DNA of 64,000 nt from Candidatus Babeliaceae bacterium (GTDB lineage Bacteria; Babelota; Babeliae; Babelales; Babelaceae), in contig SKJC01000002.1 of the NCBI GenBank assembly GCA_007116155.1, forward strand, positions 225,009 to 289,008, read 5' to 3'. Positions 1 to 8,638 of this stretch are shown here, one piece after another. The notes beneath the pieces were generated by a model, which saw only the letters and a list, made by a program, of their open reading frames with translations, was not told the DNA's origin and ran no database searches. A program made the position numbers and the translations under genes. Each line of letters opens with the position of its first letter. Position 1 is the first letter of the stretch.

Positions 1-451
1 GAACAAGAACACCAGCAATCAAATTTGGCTGAACATAGACAACGTGCATCATATGCGGCGCATTAATAGTATGCAAAATACGTGCAGTAAAAAACTGCTC
101 TTGTTCTTTGGAAAAACTATGGGAATACGTAACACGAATAAAAACTGCCTGTTCCTGTTGTTTATATAACCGAACAAATGCGCAAAATATCTTTGGAAAG
201 AGTTCTAATCGATTATGTCGTTCTAAAAGCTGGAAAAGCCAAGAAAACTCCTTTAGATCGCATGAAAATATCGAAAGTATTTTTTGCCAAACAGCCGTTG
301 ACTGGTGCCAAATCAACGTTGTGTGCTGAGTAAAAAAAAGAGCCGCTTGTTGAATATTCTTTAGCAAATCTTGCTCATAATTCAACGAAGCAACACGTAA
401 AAATGCACGTGCATAACTCAATGAAAGAACCGCCTCCTGTTCACTATACAT
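1..451 (-). CDS. atpH: ATP synthase delta subunit, partial (cut by left edge)
   Basis: I translated this by hand; it is open to the window edge (about 150 residues visible). The delta subunit (OSCP in mitochondria) joins the F1 head to the peripheral b stalk of the membrane ATP synthase. The N-terminus has the family's SYARAFLRVA helix, followed by a helical domain, the NRLELFPKIF segment and, near the visible end, the V-x-V-x-P-x-LIAGVLV strand (usually LIGG). The start is ATG at 451, which overlaps the upstream b-type gene by 8 bases; an in-frame ATG at 457 is the alternative. It follows the c and b subunit genes on the same strand, the usual order. The gene downstream would be atpA, outside the window. 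Confidence 0.85.
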   Translation of the reverse strand, partial: MYSEQEAVLSLSYARAFLRVASLNYEQDLLKNIQQAALFFTQHTTLIWHQSTAVWQKILSIFSCDLKEFSWLFQLLERHNRLELFPKIFCAFVRLYKQQEQAVFIRVTYSHSFSKEQEQFFTARILHTINAPHMMHVVYVQPNLIAGVLV

Positions 452-932
452 GAGCATCGCCCAACAACGAATCGATTGCTATTTCTACGAATCTAGATCC
501 CCTTTGCAAAGACTCAAAGTTACCCTGCAGCTCACTTTCAGCTTTTTCAACAGCCTTAGACAATGTCTTTCTTTCTATAGCATGCATTAATAAATACATT
601 TGTTGCTGCTCTAGCCGCTTTTGATACATAAGCTCATTTCGTGAAAAAAACGTTCGCTCCTGCAACGCTTGCTCTTCATGAAATTGCGCCCAAGCTGCAA
701 CCTTCCCCATTAAATTCCTATATGAATCATCGCGCAATTCACGTTCTTTATCGAGAGAAAGAAGCAGACTAGAAAGTCTTGTTTGAGATGTCATTTGCTC
801 AAGTCGATGATTTTTCTCGTTAGCTATTTCACATCTTATCGCAGGCAAAATCCACGTACGAAAGGCATATGCAAATAAACCAAAAACCAAAGCGCTATTA
901 ATAAGCCCAAAACAAAAATCAACTATTCCCAT
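444..932 (-). CDS. ATP synthase b-type subunit (second copy)
   Basis: 162 residues. One N-terminal membrane helix (residues about 4-27) is followed by a long charged helical stalk, the architecture of a peripheral-stalk b or b' subunit. The start is ATG at 932: AGGAAAAG lies just upstream and the first residues then form the membrane helix directly. A longer reading from 959 adds nine basic residues and a deeper overlap with the gene before it. It sits between another b-like gene and atpH and overlaps both, so translation is probably coupled. Sequence similarity to classical AtpF is low; the call rests on architecture and position. The two b-type proteins may form a heterodimeric stalk as in photosynthetic bacteria, which is inference. 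Confidence 0.7.
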   Translation of the reverse strand: MGIVDFCFGLINSALVFGLFAYAFRTWILPAIRCEIANEKNHRLEQMTSQTRLSSLLLSLDKERELRDDSYRNLMGKVAAWAQFHEEQALQERTFFSRNELMYQKRLEQQQMYLLMHAIERKTLSKAVEKAESELQGNFESLQRGSRFVEIAIDSLLGDAHV

Positions 933-1308
933 GGATCTTTTCCTGAAACAAAATCTCACGGATTAAAGAATTAGCAAAAGCTTCTTCTAAATTCCTCGCA
1001 ACTGCTTCATCTAACCTTATAACGCTCGAAGATAAAACTGTGACGCCTAGATCACTTATTCGATGCTTTTCTGTCGACACATATCGTGAATATAAAACAC
1101 CACAGTGCCGTTTCCATTGAGCTTCAATCATTGCATTTCTACGAGCAACCTCTTCTTGCAATAACGCAATATTACTCCGCATTAAAAATGCTTCCCGATC
1201 ACGTTTTTTCAACAATGTAAGCGCTGGCCGCAGTACAATATACTTTAACAGAAGATAGGCGATTAAAAAATGCACCATCTGTACTAACAGTAGAGCATTT
1301 ACAATCAC
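919..1308 (-). CDS. atpF: ATP synthase b-type subunit (first copy)
   Basis: 129 residues, shorter than the usual 155-170. An N-terminal hydrophobic helix (about residues 3-27) ends in a VLRP motif comparable to the KP/RP boundary of b subunits, and a charged coiled helix follows (RDREAFLMRSNIALLQEEV region). It should anchor the peripheral stalk in the inner membrane. The start is GTG at 1308 with GAAAGG about 6 bases upstream. It lies 14 bases after atpE and its end overlaps the second b-type gene. Which of the two is the b and which the b' equivalent cannot be told from sequence alone. Confidence 0.75.
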   Translation of the reverse strand: MIVNALLLVQMVHFLIAYLLLKYIVLRPALTLLKKRDREAFLMRSNIALLQEEVARRNAMIEAQWKRHCGVLYSRYVSTEKHRISDLGVTVLSSSVIRLDEAVARNLEEAFANSLIREILFQEKIHGNS

Positions 1309-1322
1309 AATATACCTTTCAC

Positions 1323-1577
1323 CTAAATACTATAACCCAAATACAGCAAGCCACCAGCGATCAATAAAACATAAATAGCTGATGCTTCAATAAATCCGAG
1401 GGAAATAATCATAGCAGACCGGATATCTCCCGATTTCTCTGGATACTTTCCAATATTTTCACAGGCACGAGATGCAACAAGTGCTTGTCCCAATGCTGGC
1501 CCGAGTGCCCCTATTGCCATAGCAATAGCCGCACCAAGATATGCTGCTGATTTAACAATATACGTATACTCTTCCAT
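1323..1577 (-). CDS. atpE: ATP synthase c subunit (rotor ring)
   Basis: 84 residues forming two membrane helices joined by a polar loop (ENIGKYPEKSGD). Helix 1 carries the glycine/alanine packing stripe, GALGPALGQALVASRA. Helix 2 carries the ion-binding carboxylate E64 in FIEASAIY. Q31, E64 and Y69 match positions of the ion site, but the residue after the glutamate is alanine (A65) rather than Ser/Thr, which favours proton over sodium coupling by family knowledge. The loop is KYP rather than the common R-Q/N-P. A strong AAGGAGC site precedes ATG 1577. The gene lies 15 bases after the deoxynucleoside kinase gene; atpB, normally directly upstream, is not in this cluster. Confidence 0.93.
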   Translation of the reverse strand: MEEYTYIVKSAAYLGAAIAMAIGALGPALGQALVASRACENIGKYPEKSGDIRSAMIISLGFIEASAIYVLLIAGGLLYLGYSI

Positions 1578-1592
1578 GAAAAGCTCCTTTAT

Positions 1593-2297
1593 CTAGACTA
1601 ACACATTACCAGCTATAACGCTTGACCGATCAATTCCGGTCTGCTGTACGACAAAGTCAGCAACACTACCCGCATGTATCCGTCGCAAATCTTCTGACGA
1701 CTCAAAATCCTCATCACAGTTTAACACCAAAACAGGAATGTCCCGTAACAGTGCTGAAACATCTCGCTTGTGAACCAACCAATCTTCATGTTTATTGTGA
1801 AGCAAACTAAGATAATCAAGCGAAACAAGCGCCTCTTCTGAACGATTACGCTTATTTAATCGCCGATGACAAACTCGCGGATCTGTTCGCAAATAAATAA
1901 AACCAGCTGGCAACGGAGAACGCTTACCAACAAACCACGAAAACCAATCGCAATACAGATTCCACTCTAATAAACTCATCATGCCCATTTCATAGGCGTT
2001 TTTCGCAAAACAATAACGATCAGCATACACTGATCGTTCACAAAGCAAATACGGATTAGTAGTATTTTTAATATGTTCTTCTAGCGCAAATATACGTGTA
2101 ATAAACGCATACGTTTGAAACGTATACGCCCACCGATTTCCATCTTTATAAAACGCATCTAAAAGATTTTCACCACCAATATTTTGCCAAGCCTCATGAG
2201 GTTCATATACAATCTGAGCGTTTAAAAGTGATCCAACAACACGCATAAATGTTGATTTACCCGCACCAATATTACCCTCCACAACAAAATATGCCAT
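1593..2297 (-). CDS. Deoxynucleoside kinase (dNK/dGK-dCK family)
   Basis: 234 residues. Phosphorylates deoxynucleosides for nucleotide salvage in the cytoplasm. The P-loop GNIGAGKST lies at residues 8-16, followed by YEPHEAW (substrate-side glutamate), the ERS motif in LLCERSVYADRYCF, and an arginine-rich lid segment (RRLNKRNRSEEA). This matches the dNK family rather than the type II thymidine kinase found elsewhere in this window. The exact base preference is not readable. GGGAGA precedes ATG 2297. It is the first gene of the atpE-F-H run, an odd partnership. A thymidine kinase (33512-34129) is also present, so salvage seems important in this organism. Confidence 0.85.
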   Translation of the reverse strand: MAYFVVEGNIGAGKSTFMRVVGSLLNAQIVYEPHEAWQNIGGENLLDAFYKDGNRWAYTFQTYAFITRIFALEEHIKNTTNPYLLCERSVYADRYCFAKNAYEMGMMSLLEWNLYCDWFSWFVGKRSPLPAGFIYLRTDPRVCHRRLNKRNRSEEALVSLDYLSLLHNKHEDWLVHKRDVSALLRDIPVLVLNCDEDFESSEDLRRIHAGSVADFVVQQTGIDRSSVIAGNVLV

Positions 2298-2331
2298 GAA
2301 ATCTCCCAGAATTTAATCTTCTTTTTACACC

Positions 2332-2360
2332 ACTAGACCGCTGAACAAATATTTTGTCAA
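2332..2360 (-). promoter_or_regulatory. Predicted promoter for dNK-atpE operon
   Basis: Perfect TTGACA at 2360-2355, a 17-base spacer, then TCTAGT (four of six consensus bases) at 2337-2332. It lies 35 bases upstream of the dNK start. Its -35 box overlaps that of the divergent plus-strand promoter. Confidence 0.45.
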
Positions 2361-2382
2361 CGGAGACAAAGCTTGCTAGGAT
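2354..2382 (+). promoter_or_regulatory. Predicted promoter for the outer-membrane-like gene
   Basis: TTGTCA at 2354-2359, a 17-base spacer and TAGGAT at 2377-2382. It lies about 60 bases before the start at 2445 and shares bases with the -35 box of the divergent promoter. Confidence 0.45.
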
Positions 2383-2444
2383 GAACCCCAATTCAAAACC
2401 CAACGCGATGGGTCACAGTGTAACACCAAAAAAGTGTATTGAAC

Positions 2445-4100
2445 ATGAATAAAAACAAAAAAAAACGCTACTACTTTTCTCTTTTTTTACTCAGCATATG
2501 CCAATGCACAAGCAATCTAAAACCTGCAAACACAACATTCCAATCATATGATTTAATAAGTTTTTTTGATGAAGATGCAGAGAATAAAATCGATGAATCA
2601 TTCAACGCATACCTAACATCCCGATCATGTACGGTTGATCCTCTGGATCTTGTCCAAATTTTAACCGGAAGCAGTCCAGAAATCCCCATACACCTAGAAA
2701 CATTAACTCAAAAAAATCTATACGCTCGAACAAATCCGACTATAACACGGCCAATTTCGGATTTACCTTATTTCCAAACAACACCAGATTACCATTCAAC
2801 ACAAAAACAAAATCTCCAATGCAGTTTTTTCTATAATCAAACAACAAGCAAATATTTTTATAATGAGGACAGCTCTATTAGAGAGTATTTGGGATTATTT
2901 AACGATGATTTTACCGAGTTCTTTGAAGATCTAAGTAAAGCATTAAAAAACATCGATCCAGACTCTAAAGAAATTTCAGTCGACAGCATACTGGGTCTTT
3001 TTTCTAATATAAAACTCGAAGAACGTCGGGCTGGTACTGTATTTGCATGGAACTGGGAAACTCGCAATTTTAAATTGCAAACACAACTTCCGCTCTACTA
3101 CATAGAACATAATTTTATGCTCACCGAAGATGAACAAGCTGCTATTGCAAACAATGAATTCGTAAAAGAATTTACCAGAGACCAACCGGCAAATGATCCA
3201 AACGCCCTAAACAAAGCAATAAGAGAACATGTAGCAGAAGACTTACTTGGATTAGGAGATATAAAAATATCATTTCTAGCCAAAGGCTGCGTGGGGAATC
3301 TCTCAGGTTCATTGGGCCCAGAGCTCATCTTGCCAAGCGCATGTATCTTTACCGATAAATTAATAGGCGGCCGCTTTGAAAATTGCCCTAAACAACCAAG
3401 TATCAACTTTTTAATGTTTGCTTGCGCCCTAGAAGAAGGACTTGCCCAAAAAGAACTCGACGTTGTCAAACAATTTGGCATTGGGATTATCGAACGATTA
3501 ACGCGCATCACCGGAAACACAAGCTTAGGACAAGGCTATTTAAGCATGTATGGGCGAGGCGAAATTGAATATTTTATGACGCCAAGCTTTAGCCAAAAAC
3601 ATATGATTCGTATCGGCGGAGGAACTTCATACTACACCACTCGTTTTTTCAACGAAAACAAACAGGCCGCAGCATTCGATCGAGATTATGACAGCCAAGC
3701 ACTTGCAACAGACAATCTCCGATTCTTGCAAGATCAGTTTGTTTCATCAACATACCCGTTTCCCCGGTCTGTCCTAATTACTCCTGGTCCACGTCTTGAA
3801 TATCGAGGAGCCCTTAAAAAAGAACATTGGGCCGGAAAGCTTGAATGTGGCTATGATTTCTGGTTTCAGGGCGCAGAGCAGATATCCCTACAGCACAACT
3901 ATACAAGATATTTTTCACTTAACATGGAAACTGCCCGACCATCAAACGCATTTGAAAACAAGCTATTTGCTTCGCTAACCTGGATAGGCTCACGCAATAC
4001 GCGAGATTGGAATATTGCGCTCTTTGGAGATTATACGTTTTATAGTCAAGGAACTGGAAATGATTGGAGCCTTGGCTTTTCCGGAAACATTTATTGGTAA
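2445..4100 (+). CDS. Exported protein, probable outer-membrane beta-barrel
   Basis: 551 residues, function not recognised. A lysine-rich N-terminus and hydrophobic stretch (about residues 9-20) look like a signal peptide. The C-terminal 200 residues alternate aromatic and polar residues in strand-like segments and the protein ends in tryptophan (GNIYW), the hallmark of a barrel recognised by the BAM machinery. The middle part is more polar and helical (residues about 110-290). I chose ATG 2445 over the TTG at 2439; no strong ribosome site is visible for either. A small exported protein gene follows 22 bases on. A porin or adhesin role is possible but unproven. Confidence 0.65.
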   Translation: MNKNKKKRYYFSLFLLSICQCTSNLKPANTTFQSYDLISFFDEDAENKIDESFNAYLTSRSCTVDPLDLVQILTGSSPEIPIHLETLTQKNLYARTNPTITRPISDLPYFQTTPDYHSTQKQNLQCSFFYNQTTSKYFYNEDSSIREYLGLFNDDFTEFFEDLSKALKNIDPDSKEISVDSILGLFSNIKLEERRAGTVFAWNWETRNFKLQTQLPLYYIEHNFMLTEDEQAAIANNEFVKEFTRDQPANDPNALNKAIREHVAEDLLGLGDIKISFLAKGCVGNLSGSLGPELILPSACIFTDKLIGGRFENCPKQPSINFLMFACALEEGLAQKELDVVKQFGIGIIERLTRITGNTSLGQGYLSMYGRGEIEYFMTPSFSQKHMIRIGGGTSYYTTRFFNENKQAAAFDRDYDSQALATDNLRFLQDQFVSSTYPFPRSVLITPGPRLEYRGALKKEHWAGKLECGYDFWFQGAEQISLQHNYTRYFSLNMETARPSNAFENKLFASLTWIGSRNTRDWNIALFGDYTFYSQGTGNDWSLGFSGNIYW

Positions 4101-4122
4101 TTATATAAAAAAAGGAGACAGT

Positions 4123-4794
4123 ATGAATCGATTACGCCTTATTGCGATCAGCCTAAGTCTTGCCCTATATCCACAATCGGCAAAACCAACAAAACCTGTA
4201 GCTCTTGACTCCGCAGTACTAAGGTTAGTCGACGGAACATCAATGATTTGCATAGAACAAGTCTTCTCTTATGCGCAAAACCTTATTATTCTTTCAAGTG
4301 GCGCAAAAAACCTACAAACAGCTCTACGACTCGCCAAACTCTATGATTTTCCCCTGCCCTATGAATTTTCAGAAAACACCTCCGGTCCAACACGATTCGG
4401 GTTACTCCCTTACCAAGGCACCTATAAAACCATGCAAGAGTTAACGCTTATTGAAAAAGAGCTAGGCGGCATGGATTCTGACCTCACAGATTCCTTTGAA
4501 TATCTAAAACAGGATTTCGAACTTCTCTCAATAGAATATCTGGCTGAACTGCAAAAAAATAAAGCTTTTATGACCCCGCTTATTAAAAATTGGAGTATAG
4601 TTCGCAATCGCCCAAATTCAATACTTCTTCAATGGAGCTCAATTGCTAACAACGAAAAAGAAGCCTTAAGCTCAATGCTCACAAATTTCTCTATTTCTGC
4701 TACGCTTGTTGAAGACTTACTACTCTTTTTATCTGATCTCGTTCAAAATTGCCCCAAATCGCATAAAGCCTATCGAGAAGGATTAAAAAAATAA
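4123..4794 (+). CDS. Small exported protein of unknown function
   Basis: 223 residues. The start is ATG 4123, fixed by AAAGGAGA six bases upstream; the frame stays open far upstream but that part overlaps the preceding gene. Residues 1-20 (MNRLRLIAISLSLALYPQSA) look like a signal peptide. The mature part is mostly predicted helix (for example the QELTLIEKELGGMDSDL region) with no motif I recognise. It probably shares a transcript with the barrel gene 22 bases upstream and with recD2 13 bases downstream. Confidence 0.6.
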   Translation: MNRLRLIAISLSLALYPQSAKPTKPVALDSAVLRLVDGTSMICIEQVFSYAQNLIILSSGAKNLQTALRLAKLYDFPLPYEFSENTSGPTRFGLLPYQGTYKTMQELTLIEKELGGMDSDLTDSFEYLKQDFELLSIEYLAELQKNKAFMTPLIKNWSIVRNRPNSILLQWSSIANNEKEALSSMLTNFSISATLVEDLLLFLSDLVQNCPKSHKAYREGLKK

Positions 4795-4807
4795 ATTTGG
4801 TATTTTT

Positions 4808-7003
4808 GTGACAAAAAAAACAACGACAACAGAATCCTTACACGGAACCGTTGAGCGAGTCGTTTATTACGATGAAGCCAGCGGTTTCACTATTTTTATT
4901 CTTTCAACAGCAAAACTCTCTACCGTAGTCCGAGGAACAATTCCATCATTAAAACAAGGAATCTCTCTTGAAGTTCAAGGTTCCTGGACAATACATCCAA
5001 AATTTGGGAAACAATTTTTAGCCGAAAGCTGCATTGTAAATATTCCTACTAGCCAAGAAGGGCTCATCAATTATTTTGGCTCGGGAATGGTAAAAGGTAT
5101 TGGAAAAGTTTTTGGAGAAAAATTAGTCAAAACCTTTGGCCCAGAACTTATTTCAATCATCGAAGAAACGCCCCATCGCTTAGGTACTGTTGAGGGGATA
5201 GGACCTAAACGTATTGAACAAATAACATCCGCATGGAAAGAACAACGTGAATTCGGACGTATTTTAATTTTTTTACGCGAAAAGCAGATATCTCCAGCAT
5301 ACGCGATGCGCATCTACAAGCATTACGGGAATGCGACAATTTCGGTAATCGAGGAAAACCCCTATCGACTGGCCGAAGAAGTCTGGGGTATTGGTTTTCT
5401 TAGCGCTGACACCCTCGCACAAAATATGGGTATACAAAAGAAAGATCCTCGGAGAATTGCGGCCGGACTATTACACCTCTTTTCGAACGCCGCCTCATCC
5501 GGAGATTTATATATAGAAGAATCGCAGATATTCCAACAAATTACAGAGCTTCTCTCACTCGAACAATCAATATCTGAAATCCAGAACATTCTCAGGATTC
5601 TAATCGAACAAAATAAAATAGTCTCCCTAACTCATCGTCAAAAAAAATGGTTAGGTCTCCGCAAACATCTTCGCATTGAGCAACGCATAGCCGAAAAAAT
5701 ACGGATCATTACTAACACGGCGGGAACAAACAGAGCTACAGAAGAACTCGCTCAAGAATTATGTACCAACAAAAATAACCAACTAGAGCTGCATGAACAA
5801 CAAATAAGAGGTATTTTAACGGCTCTTGCACAAAAGATTACGATTATAACGGGCGGACCAGGAACCGGAAAAACAACCCTTATTCGAATTCTGCTTTCAA
5901 TACTCGACAAAAAAGAAATCTCATACAAACTTACAGCTCCAACGGGCCGCGCCGCTAAGCGCATGATAGAGAGCACTGGACGATTTGCTACTACAATTCA
6001 TCGTCTTCTTGAATTTGATCCTCAATCAATGCACTTTAAACACAATGCGCAAAACACCCTGGTTGCTGATTTTTTCATCATCGACGAAGCATCAATGATA
6101 GATGTCTTTCTAGCAAATGCATTACTACAAGCAATCCCAGATAAAGCCGTTGTTGTTTTTATCGGAGATACTGATCAACTGCCATCTGTTGGCCCAGGTA
6201 ATTTTTTACGCGACCTCATCGAAAGTACATACATTCCAACGATCCGCCTAACTGAAGTATTTCGCCAAGCTAAAGAAAGCTTAATAATCCTTAATGCTCA
6301 TCGAATCAACCACGGTGAATTCCCTATTACACGACTTGAAGATATGGAAACCAAAAAAGATGTACTCTTTATTAAAGAATCAGATGCGCCCAACATTCTC
6401 CCCCATATTAGACGATGCATTGAATATGAGCTTCCAAAACGCTGCTTCAATAAAGATGACGTACAAATTCTATGCCCAATGAATCGAGGAATAGCGGGTA
6501 CTCAAACAATAAATCAATACATCCAAAAGCTTTTATTTCCCCAACCTCGGGCACAATTATTTTCTTTTGGCACCCCCTTTTCCGAAGGTGACCGAGTCAT
6601 GCAAATACGAAACAACTACGATAAAAAAGTATTTAATGGAGATATCGGAACAATACAACACATCAATAGCTCTGAAAAAAAACTCACTGTTTTATTTGGT
6701 CCCGGAAGTGAAGTCGAATACGAAGAAGATGAATTGCATGAATTGACACTAGCTTATGCAGTAACAATCCATAAAAGCCAAGGATCTGAATATCCTGTTG
6801 TAATAATCCCTATTTTTATGCAGCATTTCATGCTCCTTCAACGGAATTTATTATATACCGCTTTCACACGAGCCCAAAAACTCTGCATACTTATCGGTGA
6901 ACCTCGCGCAATCGCCATGGCTCTTAAAAAAACAGAAAGCAAAACACGTGCAACCTTTCTAAAAGATCTTCTTTTAGACCCTGAGCTTTATCATGAACAA
7001 TGA
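4808..7003 (+). CDS. recD2: RecD2-type ATP-dependent DNA helicase
   Basis: 731 residues, usual length for RecD2. A 5'-3' superfamily 1 helicase acting outside a RecBCD complex in DNA repair. The N-terminal part has the YDEASGFTIF motif and helix-hairpin-helix repeats (for example GTVEGIGPKRIEQI). The helicase core has Walker A GGPGTGKTT at residues 349-357, Walker B DEASM (D426/E427), motif III GDTDQLPSVGPG, and the C-terminal HKSQGSEYP and YTAFTRA motifs. The start is GTG 4808; the ribosome site is weak. Its end overlaps the next gene by 11 bases. No recB or recC is in the window, fitting a stand-alone RecD2. Confidence 0.93.
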   Translation: MTKKTTTTESLHGTVERVVYYDEASGFTIFILSTAKLSTVVRGTIPSLKQGISLEVQGSWTIHPKFGKQFLAESCIVNIPTSQEGLINYFGSGMVKGIGKVFGEKLVKTFGPELISIIEETPHRLGTVEGIGPKRIEQITSAWKEQREFGRILIFLREKQISPAYAMRIYKHYGNATISVIEENPYRLAEEVWGIGFLSADTLAQNMGIQKKDPRRIAAGLLHLFSNAASSGDLYIEESQIFQQITELLSLEQSISEIQNILRILIEQNKIVSLTHRQKKWLGLRKHLRIEQRIAEKIRIITNTAGTNRATEELAQELCTNKNNQLELHEQQIRGILTALAQKITIITGGPGTGKTTLIRILLSILDKKEISYKLTAPTGRAAKRMIESTGRFATTIHRLLEFDPQSMHFKHNAQNTLVADFFIIDEASMIDVFLANALLQAIPDKAVVVFIGDTDQLPSVGPGNFLRDLIESTYIPTIRLTEVFRQAKESLIILNAHRINHGEFPITRLEDMETKKDVLFIKESDAPNILPHIRRCIEYELPKRCFNKDDVQILCPMNRGIAGTQTINQYIQKLLFPQPRAQLFSFGTPFSEGDRVMQIRNNYDKKVFNGDIGTIQHINSSEKKLTVLFGPGSEVEYEEDELHELTLAYAVTIHKSQGSEYPVVIIPIFMQHFMLLQRNLLYTAFTRAQKLCILIGEPRAIAMALKKTESKTRATFLKDLLLDPELYHEQ

Positions 7004-8222
7004 AAAAAATAAAAAAATTTACACTTCAACCCTACTTATTTTCTCAATTATAGGAATCATCAGCGGTTGTGGATTTTTCTTTTGGGCCAATGGATGGGTC
7101 ATCTTTCTTTTTCCCCAATTTGGAACTTCTAAAAAAAACCAAACTTCGCTACAAGAAGAAAAAAAAAGTAACAAACAAGAATATCTTCTATACATGCCGC
7201 GAAAAAAAAATCACATCGAACGAGAATCCATCTTAATAACTGATTGTAACGCACAAGTAGCTCAAACAAGCATTGCAAATTGGTTAGCAAAAATTTACGA
7301 AGAAGGACTTTTAGAGAAACAGACTTCTTTACAAGATGTAAGTCTAAATGCAGATGGACAAGATCTTATCGTTTCCTTTGACAGGCCTCCATTTAATAAA
7401 CAAGCAAGCATATATGAAAAACTTTTTTTTCTAAACTCCCTCTGTAAGACCCTGATACCACTTCTTCCAAACGTGCGTACCATTACCTGGCTTGTGCATC
7501 ATGCACCGCTAAATGATTGTCATTTAGATACAACCCAACCATGGCCAATTGAAGGATTTATCGATAAAAAAAAGATACAGCAACCCCAACTAAAAAAAGT
7601 ATTCAATAAAAAAAATCTCACGATCATGCTTGATCCAGCAGGAGATGCAGCCAATAAAGGCCGACTTATTGATGGCACCTTTGAACGCGGTATAACACTA
7701 CAATGTGCTGAATATATAAAAAAGACTCTTCAAAAAGACACCTCATACCGATCTATTCTAACGCGCTTTCCTGGCGAGACCATAGAGCCGCTACAAAACG
7801 CCATGTTTTCTAATCGCTTACAAGCAGACATCTTTATTAACGTTAATTTTTTTTGGAAATCAACTGAACCGGCAGAGTGTTTTTTGCTGTATTATATTAA
7901 TAATCCCTCAAGCACAATATGGAGCCAACAAACACCCTTCTGGGTTCCCATTACCGACGCATATAAAAAAAATCTAAAAGCAACAATTCTAGTCGGGTCC
8001 ACTCTCGAAAATAATATTCGCAAAGAGTTCAATAAAACAATCGCGCTAAATCCACTACTTGGAGCACCAATTAAACCTCTAATGGGTCTAACTTGTCCAG
8101 CAATCAGTATCGAAATCGGTCTAACAAAAACAACCAATCTCGCGAAAATTATGCCCGCCCTGAGTACCGCAATAAAAAACAGTCTTGCAGAGCTCTCAAA
8201 AGATGATACAACAGATACATAG
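6993..8222 (+). CDS. Membrane-anchored amidase_3-fold protein lacking zinc ligands (probable pseudoenzyme)
   Basis: 409 residues. An N-terminal membrane helix (about 11-40) is followed by a segment resembling a GerMN domain (about 85-170) and then an N-acetylmuramoyl-L-alanine amidase (amidase_3) fold (about 208-400). In true enzymes the first zinc ligand is the histidine of DPGHGG; here the motif is DPAGDA, with G217 at that site. The second ligand, a glutamate, is kept (E231 in TFERGITL). The third, the histidine of SIHA, is replaced by N285 (FINVN). The later catalytic glutamate is kept (E374 in ISIEIGL). So two of three zinc ligands are lost and peptidoglycan hydrolysis is unlikely. A regulatory or binding role is inference. 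It overlaps recD2 by 11 bases. Confidence 0.7.
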   Translation: MNNEKNKKIYTSTLLIFSIIGIISGCGFFFWANGWVIFLFPQFGTSKKNQTSLQEEKKSNKQEYLLYMPRKKNHIERESILITDCNAQVAQTSIANWLAKIYEEGLLEKQTSLQDVSLNADGQDLIVSFDRPPFNKQASIYEKLFFLNSLCKTLIPLLPNVRTITWLVHHAPLNDCHLDTTQPWPIEGFIDKKKIQQPQLKKVFNKKNLTIMLDPAGDAANKGRLIDGTFERGITLQCAEYIKKTLQKDTSYRSILTRFPGETIEPLQNAMFSNRLQADIFINVNFFWKSTEPAECFLLYYINNPSSTIWSQQTPFWVPITDAYKKNLKATILVGSTLENNIRKEFNKTIALNPLLGAPIKPLMGLTCPAISIEIGLTKTTNLAKIMPALSTAIKNSLAELSKDDTTDT

Positions 8223-8249
8223 ATAGGTTATCTTGGCTAAGGAGAATCG

Positions 8250-8459
8250 GTGAATAAACCAAAATGGCTCAAAGGATCACAACAATTTTTATTTATAGGA
8301 CTTGGATCCCTAGCAATAGGATCGAGTTTATTACTCAGTGTCTTAGGCATAGTCCAAAGCTTTCGAATGCTCCTTGCCCTCAGTTTTTTAATTTATGGTG
8401 CACTGATGCTTTCCGTTTGGAATCAAACACAAAAAAATGAGAGCAACAATGACCTGTAA
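8250..8459 (+). CDS. Small two-helix membrane protein, first of three tandem
   Basis: 69 residues with two membrane helices (about 12-34 and 39-57) separated by a short polar turn. The pattern G-x-x-x-L-x-I-G-x-x-x-L-L-x-x-x-L-G-I resembles the LiaF/DUF5668-type membrane module, a weak resemblance. GTG 8250 is preceded by AAGGAG. It overlaps the next gene and shares its layout, suggesting tandem duplication. Confidence 0.6.
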   Translation: MNKPKWLKGSQQFLFIGLGSLAIGSSLLLSVLGIVQSFRMLLALSFLIYGALMLSVWNQTQKNESNNDL

Positions 8460-8628
8460 AACGTCATCATCACTCTTTCAAGGATTAATTTTTATAATAC
8501 TCGGAACATATTTTTTATGCACTGCACTCGGCATCGCTATAAAATTACAACTCATCTTAGGGCCGATTCTCATTCTTTATGGCTTTCTTCTCATGACAAG
8601 AAAGCCACTTGAAACGTCAGAATATTGA
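8449..8628 (+). CDS. Small two-helix membrane protein, second of three tandem
   Basis: 59 residues from ATG 8449; an alternative ATG at 8437 adds four residues. Two membrane helices (about 9-28 and 33-50) with FQGLIFIILGTYFL and the turn ALGIAIKLQ, aligning by eye with both neighbours. It overlaps the preceding gene by 11 bases. No function recognised. Confidence 0.55.
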   Translation: MTCKTSSSLFQGLIFIILGTYFLCTALGIAIKLQLILGPILILYGFLLMTRKPLETSEY

Positions 8629-8638
8629 AGGAGTCACT

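Noticed and set aside
108..329. Plus-strand open frame at the left edge
   Set aside because: It lies opposite atpH, whose minus-strand translation matches the delta subunit family; no ribosome site.
1323..1577. Sodium-type c subunit
   Set aside because: Q31, E64 and Y69 are present, but the residue after the glutamate is alanine rather than Ser or Thr, which favours proton binding.
2445..2520. Lipoprotein signal in the outer-membrane-like gene (cysteines near residue 20)
   Set aside because: The residue before the cysteine is isoleucine, which does not fit a lipobox.
3098..3520. 140-codon minus-strand frame inside the outer-membrane gene
   Set aside because: Shadow frame opposite a protein with a signal peptide and barrel pattern; no ribosome site or family match.
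4015..4122. Longer N-terminus for the small exported protein at 4123
   Set aside because: The extension overlaps the barrel gene end; the AAAGGAGA site and signal peptide fix the start at 4123.
6993..8222. Calling this an active N-acetylmuramoyl-L-alanine amidase
   Set aside because: Two zinc-ligand histidines are replaced by Gly and Asn.
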